Assembly (NCBI RefSeq): GCF_002243345.2
Contig: NZ_CP022655.2
Location: 3,474,501-3,538,500 of the forward strand
Source of the DNA: Paenibacillus sp. RUD330
GTDB lineage: Bacteria; Bacillota; Bacilli; Paenibacillales; Paenibacillaceae
Reading direction: 5' to 3'
Length of the DNA: 64,000 bases
Positions 24,279 through 32,599 of the stretch are shown here, piece by piece. Every line of letters starts with the position of its first letter. The stretch's first letter is position 1. The translations under genes were made by a program, and so were the position numbers. The notes under the pieces are model-generated. The model ran no database searches. It was not told the origin of the DNA and worked only from the letters and a program-made list of their open reading frames with translations.

Positions 24279-24307
24279 AGCATAAGCGCAGGCTGGGATC
24301 GTGTCAA
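24279..24307 (-). promoter_or_regulatory. SigA-type promoter of the FadR-type regulator
   Basis: On the minus strand a consensus -35 TTGACA (24302-24307) and -10 TATGCT (24279-24284) are separated by exactly 17 bp. Transcription would begin near 24272, directly before the palindromic operator. Confidence 0.8.
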
Positions 24308-24317
24308 GCGCTTTCAT
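24302..24317 (-). promoter_or_regulatory. Candidate cre (CcpA) site overlapping the -35 box
   Basis: ATGAAAGCGCTTGACA on the minus strand matches the cre pattern WTGAAARCGYTTW at nearly all positions and includes the -35 hexamer. CcpA bound here would block the regulator's promoter when a preferred sugar is present. Confidence 0.6.
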
Positions 24318-24444
24318 GCATCTGATTTGTCAGGAGAGAGAAGCCTTTCTCGCTAGGTGACGATAACGCTTTGAATAACCAGCATGCCGGGTACGACAGT
24401 ATGCATTGAAGGGTTTACCCCCTAGGCTTGGCAGGGCTATATGT

Positions 24445-24481
24445 AAAAAAGGGCGTTCTTCGATGAGAAGAACGCCCTTTT
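24445..24481 (-). terminator. Rho-independent terminator of the dnaK/dnaJ operon
   Basis: A perfect 15-bp stem (AAAAGGGCGTTCTTC / GAAGAACGCCCTTTT, loop GATGA) with T residues following on the minus strand, right after dnaJ. Confidence 0.93.
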
Positions 24482-24500
24482 ATGGTCTTGCATGGCTAAT

Positions 24501-25640
24501 CTAGTCGCCCCTGAAAGCCTTTTTCATCCGGTCGAAAATGCTCTCGTGATGCTCCTGATCCTGGCCCGAGGCGGAAGAGCCTCCCAGGCCGCCGAGCTGG
24601 CGCAGCAGATCCTTCTGCTCGTCGCTGAGAGCGGTCGGCGTGACGACCGTCACCTTGACATGCTGGTCGCCGTTGCCGTAGCCGCGCAGCTTCGGCACGC
24701 CTTTGCCCTTGAGGCGGAAATAAGTGCCCGTCTGGGTGCCGGCCGGAATCTTCAGCTTGACCTTCTCGGTCAGCGTCGGAATCTCGATCTCGTCGCCGAG
24801 CGCCGCCTGCGCGAACGTCAGCGGAATCTCGCAGTAGATGTCGTCGTTCTCGCGGTCGAAGAATTCATGCGGCTTGACGCGCAGCACGATGTACAGGTCC
24901 CCGTTCGGGCCGCCCTTCGTTCCGCCCTCGCCTTCGCCGGTCAGGCGGATTTGAGCGCCTTCGTCCACGCCCGCCGGAATCTTGACCGTAATCTTGCGCT
25001 GCTTTTTGACTTTGCCGGCGCCATGGCAGGTGCCGCATTTGTCCTTGATGATCTTGCCGGAGCCGCCGCAGTTCGTGCAGGCGCGGCGGTTGACCATGCG
25101 GCCGAACGGCGTGTTCTGCACGACCTCCTGCTGGCCGCTGCCGCGGCAGACGGAGCAGGTTTCCGGCTTCGTTCCCGGCTTGGCGCCGGAGCCGTGGCAT
25201 GTATCGCAATTTTCGGTCCGCGGAATGGTGATTTCGGTTTCCTTGCCGAATACCGCTTCCTTGAACTCGATCGTCATCGTGTACTGGAGATCGTTGCCCC
25301 GCTGCGGCGCATTGGGATCGCGCCGGCCGCCTCCGCCTCCGAAGAACATGTCGAAGATGTCGCCGAAGCCGCCGCCTCCGAAGTCCTGCCCCGAGAAGCC
25401 GCCGCCCCCGAACTGGTTCGGGTCGACATGGCCGTACTGATCGTACACCGAGCGCTTCTGGTCGTCGCTCAGCGTATCGTAGGCTTCCTTCACTTCCTTG
25501 AACTTGCTTTCCGCATCCGCTTCCTTGTTCACATCGGGATGGTACTGCCTGGCCATCTTGCGGTAAGCCTTCTTGATGTCTTCGCCCGAGGCGCCTTTAT
25601 CGACTCCAAGCACCTCGTAATAATCGCGTTTGTCCGCCAA
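24501..25640 (-). CDS. dnaJ: Chaperone DnaJ (Hsp40)
   Basis: 379 residues. The J domain carries HPD at 34-36, which stimulates the DnaK ATPase. A Gly/Phe-rich linker follows ([16 protein letters not shown]). The zinc-finger region has four CxxCxGxG repeats ([32 protein letters not shown]) and the C-terminal substrate-binding domains follow. It is the last gene of the hrcA operon and is separated from dnaK by an unusually long gap. Confidence 0.97.
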   Translation of the reverse strand: MADKRDYYEVLGVDKGASGEDIKKAYRKMARQYHPDVNKEADAESKFKEVKEAYDTLSDDQKRSVYDQYGHVDPNQFGGGGFSGQDFGGGGFGDIFDMFFGGGGGRRDPNAPQRGNDLQYTMTIEFKEAVFGKETEITIPRTENCDTCHGSGAKPGTKPETCSVCRGSGQQEVVQNTPFGRMVNRRACTNCGGSGKIIKDKCGTCHGAGKVKKQRKITVKIPAGVDEGAQIRLTGEGEGGTKGGPNGDLYIVLRVKPHEFFDRENDDIYCEIPLTFAQAALGDEIEIPTLTEKVKLKIPAGTQTGTYFRLKGKGVPKLRGYGNGDQHVKVTVVTPTALSDEQKDLLRQLGGLGGSSASGQDQEHHESIFDRMKKAFRGD

Positions 25641-25986
25641 CCTCTCTCACCCCCATGAGCACTTGTCTATCCATGTGCATATGATCGCTGAGGAGACGGT
25701 TTGATCTTCCGACCGCTGTCAGAGGCGGACGCTTCCGCTTCTGCAGATTCAAACCACTCTCCCGCGCCAGCTCGCACAACTAGAACCTCCACTTCCAACC
25801 CTCAAACCTTGCTCAAACACGCAACAAACGGCTTGCCGCCCTCTCCCTCCCGGAGCCCCGGGCCGGGTGGCCGCAGGGCGCTGCTTGGAAAAAGGCGGAG
25901 CCGCTTGATGGATGGCTATTGCTATGGTAACGCGAATGGCTCCTTCAAGTCCATCCCTCGCCATTCGCGTCGGAGAAGCAACGGGC
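25641..25986. other. 346-bp dnaK-dnaJ intercistronic region with a hairpin
   Basis: No gene was found. Near the dnaK end, at 25930-25970, ACGCGAATGGC pairs with GCCATTCGCGT in an 11-bp perfect stem with a 19-nt loop. No T-run follows on the minus strand, so it is not a standard terminator; mRNA processing or partial attenuation is more likely. The rest shows no promoter that I can defend. Confidence 0.6.
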
Positions 25987-27894
<1,908 letters not shown>

Positions 27895-27915
27895 TTAATG
27901 CGTCGGGACGACGGC

Positions 27916-28521
27916 TTAACCGCTGACCTTGACCATCGCTGGGCGAAGCACCTTGTCCTTGAGGATATAGCCCTTCTGGACTTCCTCCACGACGATGCCT
28001 TCCTCGTGGTCGTCCGACTCCACCTGCATGATCGCCTGATGGAACTCGGGGTTGAACGGGCTTCCGACCGCTTCCATTGCCTTGAGGCCTTCCTGTTCAA
28101 GGACGCCCTGCAGCTGGCGGAAAATCATGTCCACACCCTTGGCGAGCGAATCGGAATCGCCGCTGCCGGCTGCCGCCGCGAGGGCGCGCTCGAAGTTGTC
28201 GACGACCGGCAGAAGCTGGGTCAGAAGCTTCGAGGAAGCGTACTGGGCAAGCTCTTCCTTCTCCTTCTGCGTGCGGCGGCGGAAATTGTCGAAGTCCGCC
28301 TGCGCGCGCAGATAGCGCTGCTGGTGCTCCTCCGCCTGCTTCGCCAGCTCGTCGCAGCGCGGATCTCCTGCGGGGGCGTCGGCTTCTGCCGCGCCCTCTG
28401 CCGGAGCCGGCTCGCCTGCTGCGGCAGCCGATGCCTGCTCCGCCGTCTGCTGATCCGGGTCCATGATATCCCCTTCGTGATGCTGTTCCTGTTCATCTAG
28501 CGTATTCTTCTTGGATTCCAA
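27916..28521 (-). CDS. grpE: Nucleotide exchange factor GrpE
   Basis: 201 residues. An acidic, disordered N-terminus of about 55 residues precedes the long helix (YLRAQADFDNFRRRTQKEKEE) and the beta-wing domain (FNPEFHQAI, GYILKDKVLRPAMVKV). It exchanges nucleotide on DnaK. The likely start is TTG, with GGAGGTGA at proper distance; the next in-frame ATG is 19 codons later. Confidence 0.95.
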   Translation of the reverse strand: MESKKNTLDEQEQHHEGDIMDPDQQTAEQASAAAAGEPAPAEGAAEADAPAGDPRCDELAKQAEEHQQRYLRAQADFDNFRRRTQKEKEELAQYASSKLLTQLLPVVDNFERALAAAAGSGDSDSLAKGVDMIFRQLQGVLEQEGLKAMEAVGSPFNPEFHQAIMQVESDDHEEGIVVEEVQKGYILKDKVLRPAMVKVSG

Positions 28522-28584
28522 GCATACTCACCTCCTGCAATAATCGCCGCTAGCGGCTTATGTACCGGGATTCCCCCGGCCATC

Positions 28585-28603
28585 CCGCACCATGGCGGTG
28601 CGG
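28585..28603. other. Small hairpin between hrcA and grpE
   Basis: CCGCAC and GTGCGG form a 6-bp stem with a 7-nt loop within the 99-bp hrcA-grpE gap. It may mark an mRNA processing site; no T-run is present. Confidence 0.35.
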
Positions 28604-28620
28604 AATCGAATGTCTCCGCC

Positions 28621-29649
28621 TCAGCGCGGCCCTCCGCGCCCGATCATCAGATGCATGTTGCTGCTGAGCACTCCCAGAAGGCTGATCACCTTGCCGTAGT
28701 CCATCCGGGTAGGGCCGAGAATGCCGATCGTGCCGAGCGAATGTCCGTCGAGAGCATAAGTCGCCGTAATCAGGCTGCAGCTCGCGATCGCCTCATGATC
28801 GTTCTCGGTGCCGATCCGCACCTGGATGCCTTCCGGCATGGACGAGAACAGCTTCAGCATCGTCGGCGTCTCATCGAGCAGATCGAACAGGGTCTTGACC
28901 TTGTCGACATCCTTGAACTCCGGCTGCGTAAGGATATTGGTCGTGCCGGAGACGAACAGCCTGCCGTCCTGCTCCGGCCGCAGCGCCTGTTCAAGTATGC
29001 CCAGAAGGCCTTCGATCTGCTCGGCGTAACGTCCCATTTCTTCCCCGGCTTCCGAGAAAAGCCGTGACTTGAGCCGCAGCAGCGGAACTCCGCTCAGCCT
29101 CTCGTTGAGGAAGCGGACCGCCTTCTCCATGTCGCTCATGTCCAGATCGGCCGGAATCGTCACCGTGCGGTTCTCGACATGGCCGGTATCCGTGACGACG
29201 ATCGCGACTGCCTTGTCTCCGCCAAGGGGAACAAGCTGGAAATGCTTGAGCGCCTGATTGACCGAGTCGGGTCCGAGCACGATCGAGGTGTAATTGGTCA
29301 GGTTCGAGATAATCATCGCGGCATGCTGGACGACTTGCTCCATCTCGATCATCCGGCTCGCAAAAAACGACCGCATGGTCTTGAGCTCGCTGTCCGTGAC
29401 GCTGTCATGCTTCATTAAATGGTCGACGTAATACCGGTATCCCTGAATGGAAGGGATGCGTCCGGCCGATGTATGGGGCTGCTCCAGGAAGCCGAGCTCC
29501 TCCAGATCCGCCATCTCGTTGCGGATGGTCGCAGGGCTGAACCCTACGTCTCCCCGCTTGGAGATGCTGCGGGAACCTACAGGCTCGGCAGACCGGATAT
29601 AGTCATTGATGATGGCGCCAAGAATCAGCTGCTGTCGTTCGGTCAACAT
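28621..29649 (-). CDS. hrcA: Heat-inducible transcription repressor HrcA
   Basis: 342 residues. An N-terminal winged helix (LGAIINDYIRSAEPVGSRSI, VGFSPATIRNEMADLEELGFL) is followed by a GAF-like domain and a C-terminal HrcA domain ending in the LLGVLSSNMH segment. It represses this operon through the CIRCE element located about 50 bp upstream; GroEL is known to activate it in Bacillota. It is the first gene of hrcA-grpE-dnaK-dnaJ. Confidence 0.97.
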   Translation of the reverse strand: MLTERQQLILGAIINDYIRSAEPVGSRSISKRGDVGFSPATIRNEMADLEELGFLEQPHTSAGRIPSIQGYRYYVDHLMKHDSVTDSELKTMRSFFASRMIEMEQVVQHAAMIISNLTNYTSIVLGPDSVNQALKHFQLVPLGGDKAVAIVVTDTGHVENRTVTIPADLDMSDMEKAVRFLNERLSGVPLLRLKSRLFSEAGEEMGRYAEQIEGLLGILEQALRPEQDGRLFVSGTTNILTQPEFKDVDKVKTLFDLLDETPTMLKLFSSMPEGIQVRIGTENDHEAIASCSLITATYALDGHSLGTIGILGPTRMDYGKVISLLGVLSSNMHLMIGRGGPR

Positions 29650-29700
29650 CCGCGTTCTCCTCCCGTGCGTTCCATTTTCGGCCGGCTTGCCGGTTCGCCG

Positions 29701-29727
29701 TTAGCACTCCACCTTGATGAGTGCTAA
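29701..29727. promoter_or_regulatory. CIRCE element (HrcA operator)
   Basis: TTAGCACTC-N9-GAGTGCTAA, a perfect match to the CIRCE inverted repeat, between the hrcA promoter and its start codon. Confidence 0.98.
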
Positions 29728-29738
29728 CATTTAATACA

Positions 29739-29768
29739 AAAATACCAAACCTACTCGACGATTGTCAA
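29739..29768 (-). promoter_or_regulatory. SigA promoter of the hrcA operon
   Basis: The minus strand has -35 TTGACA (29763-29768) and -10 TATTTT or GTATTT at a spacing of 17-18 bp. The predicted start falls just upstream of CIRCE, the usual layout. Confidence 0.75.
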
Positions 29769-29790
29769 GTGATTTGGTATCTGTCCGGCT

Positions 29791-30624
29791 TCAGCCGGCC
29801 GCATAGGGCTCCACGATTCGGCGTACCCTTTCGATTCCGGCCCACATGTCCCCGGGACCGTCGTAGATGATGACGTAGGAGCCGTCGTAGCCCGAATTGC
29901 GGACAGCCTCCAAACAAAGGCGGAGCTCCTGCTCATCCGGAATGCCATGCTCGTCGAACTCGGCCTTGGCATGCACGGACAAGCTTCTCGGCAGCGTCAT
30001 CGCCAGCTCTTCGTACTTCGCGGCACCCTTGAAATTGCCGAAATCCGTGATCATCGCCAGCGGCCTCTCCGTCCGCCCCATCAGCTTCAGGCAGCTGGGG
30101 CCGGTAGAGGTCAGAGGCTTGAAATTCTCCGTCACGATGCGCACCCCGCACTCCTGCGCATAAGCCGACAGCCTGTCCAGGCTCGCCGCGGAGCGGGCGA
30201 GGGCATCCTCATCCGTCGGCATGGCTTCTCCTGCTATGACCCGCACCTTCTTCGCTCCGGCAAGGGCGGCTGCATCGATCCAGGACGAGATGTACCGCTC
30301 ATCCGCCTCGACTCTGCGGACATCGGGCGAAGTCAGATCCCCGTAGTCCAGCAGCAGCGTGTCGAATGCGATTCCTGCATTCCGAAATGCGGCTCTAAGC
30401 TCGACCAGATAGTCCGGCTCGCGGGAAGGGAAGTGGAAGTGGCATACCTCGAGCGCCTGAAAGCCTCTCGCTGCCGCAGCAGCGGGCAGCTCAAGCAAGG
30501 TCAGCTCTTCCGGCTGGGGCTCCAGCGCCGTCCTTTGAATTCCATCCTCCTGGTCCCATATCGTCCAGCGAAGAGGACCGAGGAGCCGATGCAGACTCCA
30601 TGTGCTGACGGATAAATACGACAT
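29791..30624 (-). CDS. TIM-barrel sugar phosphate isomerase/epimerase-family protein
   Basis: 277 residues of the xylose isomerase-like (AP endonuclease 2) TIM-barrel superfamily. Candidate metal ligands appear as LEVCHFHFP near residue 57, VTENFKPL near 165, ITDFGNFKG near 190, VHAKAEFDEHG near 212 and VIIYDGPGD near 252. Such proteins isomerise or epimerise keto-sugars, inositol derivatives or sugar acids; the substrate is unknown. It stands alone, with a near-consensus cre site before it, so it probably belongs to carbon catabolism. Its end lies close to the hrcA promoter. Confidence 0.85.
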   Translation of the reverse strand: MSYLSVSTWSLHRLLGPLRWTIWDQEDGIQRTALEPQPEELTLLELPAAAAARGFQALEVCHFHFPSREPDYLVELRAAFRNAGIAFDTLLLDYGDLTSPDVRRVEADERYISSWIDAAALAGAKKVRVIAGEAMPTDEDALARSAASLDRLSAYAQECGVRIVTENFKPLTSTGPSCLKLMGRTERPLAMITDFGNFKGAAKYEELAMTLPRSLSVHAKAEFDEHGIPDEQELRLCLEAVRNSGYDGSYVIIYDGPGDMWAGIERVRRIVEPYAAG

Positions 30625-30658
30625 TTGGCAGCATCTCCTTTGGGATAAGCATATGTTG

Positions 30659-30674
30659 AAGAAATCGCTTTCAT
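30659..30674 (-). promoter_or_regulatory. Candidate cre (CcpA) site upstream of the TIM-barrel gene
   Basis: ATGAAAGCGATTTCTT on the minus strand matches the cre consensus WTGNAARCGNWWWCAW at 15 of 16 positions, about 35-50 bp upstream of the start codon. A TATGCT hexamer follows closely and may be the -10 box. Confidence 0.65.
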
Positions 30675-30741
30675 GCCAGCCGGCTTCCGGCCCGAGGACT
30701 CTTACATCTATATGTCGGTATCAGGCGATCAGCCTGCCCGA

Positions 30742-30770
30742 AAGAAAAACCGCCCGTCCCCCGGGCGGCT
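30742..30770 (-). terminator. Terminator of the GNAT acetyltransferase gene
   Basis: CCGCCCG / CGGGCGG stem with a short loop, followed on the minus strand by TTTTTC. Confidence 0.75.
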
Positions 30771-30823
30771 TCTCCTCCTGCTTCGCGATCGGCCCCGTCA
30801 GTTCCTGCCGGGACTCAGCTTGA

Positions 30824-31291
30824 TCAAATATTCCGCAGCACCGCGATTTCATCGCAGGCATGCTGCTTGGGGCAATGGACGCAATCGGTCCACACCTTCT
30901 CCGGAAAGATATCCTTGTTCACGACGGCAAATCCGTTGCGCTCGAAGAAGCGGACTTCATAGGTCAGCGCCATGATCTTGGGTATGCCCTGCTCCTGGGC
31001 GTTCTTGATCAGCAAATCGACGATTTTGCTGCCGATGCCGTATCCCTTGTATCCTTCCGTAATCCCGAGCGAACGGATCTCGACCAGGTCCTGCCCCAGC
31101 CGCGTAAGAGAGCCGCAGCCGACGACATCCCCATCGAGCTCGGCAATGACGAACGTATCGATCTGCCGGAGGAGCACTTCCCTGGACCTCGGAAGCATGA
31201 TCCCCTTCTCTGCATAATTTTTGATCAGCTCATACAGCGTATCCACGTCCTGGGGGCTTGCTTTGCGGCACAACGCTTCCTTTACCAGCAT
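30824..31291 (-). CDS. GNAT-family N-acetyltransferase (ArgA-like)
   Basis: 155 residues with a GNAT fold: strand 4 and the acetyl-CoA loop are seen in IRSLGITEGYKGYGIGSKIVDLLI, and the C-terminal strand is FFERNGFAVV. The sequence resembles the acetyltransferase domain of N-acetylglutamate synthases. It ends in a cysteine cluster (DCVHCPKQHACDE) that could bind a metal and also occurs in related Bacillota proteins. Good GGGAGGAGG ribosome binding site. Monocistronic with its own promoter and terminator. The acceptor substrate cannot be read from the sequence. Confidence 0.85.
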   Translation of the reverse strand: MLVKEALCRKASPQDVDTLYELIKNYAEKGIMLPRSREVLLRQIDTFVIAELDGDVVGCGSLTRLGQDLVEIRSLGITEGYKGYGIGSKIVDLLIKNAQEQGIPKIMALTYEVRFFERNGFAVVNKDIFPEKVWTDCVHCPKQHACDEIAVLRNI

Positions 31292-31329
31292 CCATGGTCC
31301 TCCTCCCGGCCCTTTTTACAATATGAATA

Positions 31330-31358
31330 AATATACATCAAATAGAATTAATGCTCAA
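31330..31358 (-). promoter_or_regulatory. Probable promoter of the GNAT gene
   Basis: Minus strand -35 TTGAGC (31353-31358) and -10 TATATT (31330-31335) with a 17-bp spacer, in a locally AT-rich stretch. Confidence 0.6.
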
Positions 31359-31428
31359 GAAAAAAATCCGGCCGCCTGCCTGCCGCCTCCCGATAGAAAA
31401 AGCTTGGCCTCCCGATCATAAAATCGGT

Positions 31429-31458
31429 TTGCCGGATATTTCCATTGAAGAGTATGAT
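31429..31458 (+). promoter_or_regulatory. Probable promoter of the DUF1572 gene
   Basis: Plus strand -35 TTGCCG (31429-31434) and -10 TATGAT (31453-31458) with an 18-bp spacer, 32 bp before the start codon. Confidence 0.6.
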
Positions 31459-31490
31459 AGGGACAGCACAAGCCTAAGGAGGAAAAAGAC

Positions 31491-32033
31491 ATGTCTTCTC
31501 AACAGCTCGGAAGCCATCTGCTGCAAAGCTGCCTCGCGACCTTCGAAAGCCAGAAGAAGCTGGCGGACCGATCGCTCGGCCAGGTCGACGACGCGGGCCT
31601 GTTCTGGGCGCCCTCGCCGGAATCCAACAGCATCGCCGTCATCGTCCGCCATCTGTCCGGGAACTTGAAGTCCAGATGGACCGACTTTCTGACGGCCGAC
31701 GGGGAGAAGCCCGACCGCAACCGCGACGGGGAATTCGAGCTGCCCCCCGGGACGGCCAGGCAGGATGTCCTCTCCGGCTGGGAGGAGGGATGGGCGGCGC
31801 TCCGGACGGCCTTCGATTCCCTGCAGCCGGAGGATCTGCTCGGAACCGTCCTCATCCGCGGCGAGCGGCACACCGTCGTCGAAGCGATCCAGCGCCAGGT
31901 CGCCCACTTCAGCCATCATGTCGGGCAGATCGTGTATGCCGCCAAGGCTTACCGTTCCGGAGACTGGCGCACGCTCAGCATCCCTAGGGGAGGCTCGGAC
32001 GCATTTAATGAAGCGAAAAAAAGCGGAGGATGA
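31491..32033 (+). CDS. DUF1572/DinB-like protein
   Basis: 180 residues of the DinB/YfiT-like four-helix-bundle superfamily. The likely metal-binding histidines are visible in VIVRHLSGNL (about residue 53) and QVAHFSHHVGQIVYAAK (about residue 139). Family members include thiol-dependent transferases, but DUF1572 proteins have no established reaction. The ATG follows AAGGAGGAAAAAGAC. Its last codons overlap the start of the next gene. Confidence 0.88.
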   Translation: MSSQQLGSHLLQSCLATFESQKKLADRSLGQVDDAGLFWAPSPESNSIAVIVRHLSGNLKSRWTDFLTADGEKPDRNRDGEFELPPGTARQDVLSGWEEGWAALRTAFDSLQPEDLLGTVLIRGERHTVVEAIQRQVAHFSHHVGQIVYAAKAYRSGDWRTLSIPRGGSDAFNEAKKSGG

Positions 32034-32326
32034 GGAACAACCGCTTCTTCGTGACCGGTTATCTCGTCTTCAGCCTGATTCTCATCGTCTTCTTCCTCTT
32101 CATCCTGATCGACATCTGGTGGACTCAGAACGTGCCCAGGACGGGGCCGATCGGGAACGGGCCGCCGAAGCTATCCGCCTTCGCCTGGATGCGTCTGTTC
32201 ACCGCCGGATGCACCGGCTTGATCAACTTCATCCTGGCTCTCGTCCTGTACCGGCAGCTTCCGCCCCATCCCGAAGAAGACCGCCGTCGAACGGAAGGAA
32301 GCGGAACGGACTCGGAAGCCGGGTGA
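32030..32326 (+). CDS. Small two-helix membrane protein, unknown function
   Basis: 98 residues. Two hydrophobic segments (about 9-28 and 54-75) are joined by a Pro/Gly-rich loop, and the C-terminus is charged. Its ATG overlaps the stop of the DUF1572 gene by 4 bases, so it is translationally coupled. No family recognised. Confidence 0.7.
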   Translation: MRNNRFFVTGYLVFSLILIVFFLFILIDIWWTQNVPRTGPIGNGPPKLSAFAWMRLFTAGCTGLINFILALVLYRQLPPHPEEDRRRTEGSGTDSEAG

Positions 32327-32413
32327 CCGTCGATTAATATTGACGCAGCTGTCCAGCAAGCGGCATGCACACGACCTTACAACCCCAAACGGCATAAAAC
32401 GCTTCGTTCAACC

Positions 32414-32528
32414 GGCATGCTGGCGGCATATTAGCGGCTTGCTTACGGCAAGCTCACGGCATGCTAGCGACGGTAGCGGCTTGCTTACGGCAAGCTCACG
32501 ACATGCGAACGGCATGCTGGCGGCATGT
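32414..32528. repeat. Noncoding direct repeats with internal hairpins
   Basis: A 33-bp unit (32433-32465 and 32475-32507, one mismatch, 42-bp period) contains GCTTGC-TTACG-GCAAGC, a perfect 6-bp hairpin. It is flanked on both sides by copies of CGGCATGCTGGCGGCAT (32414-32430 and 32511-32527). The array lies between two converging genes and has no reading frame. Confidence 0.8.
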
Positions 32529-32562
32529 CAGCAAGTACGCAGCCCTTGTCGAAGCGGCCGCA

Positions 32563-32592
32563 AAAAAGCCTGCATCCTTAGATGCAGGCTTC
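32563..32592 (-). terminator. Terminator of the LacI-controlled sugar operon
   Basis: GCCTGCATC-CTTA-GATGCAGGC is followed on the minus strand by six T residues, immediately downstream of the last gene of the operon. Confidence 0.88.
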
Positions 32593-32599
32593 TGTTCAT

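Noticed and set aside
32414-32528. Possible CRISPR array
   Set aside because: Only two full 33-bp copies with a 9-bp interval, no spacer diversity and no cas genes in the window.
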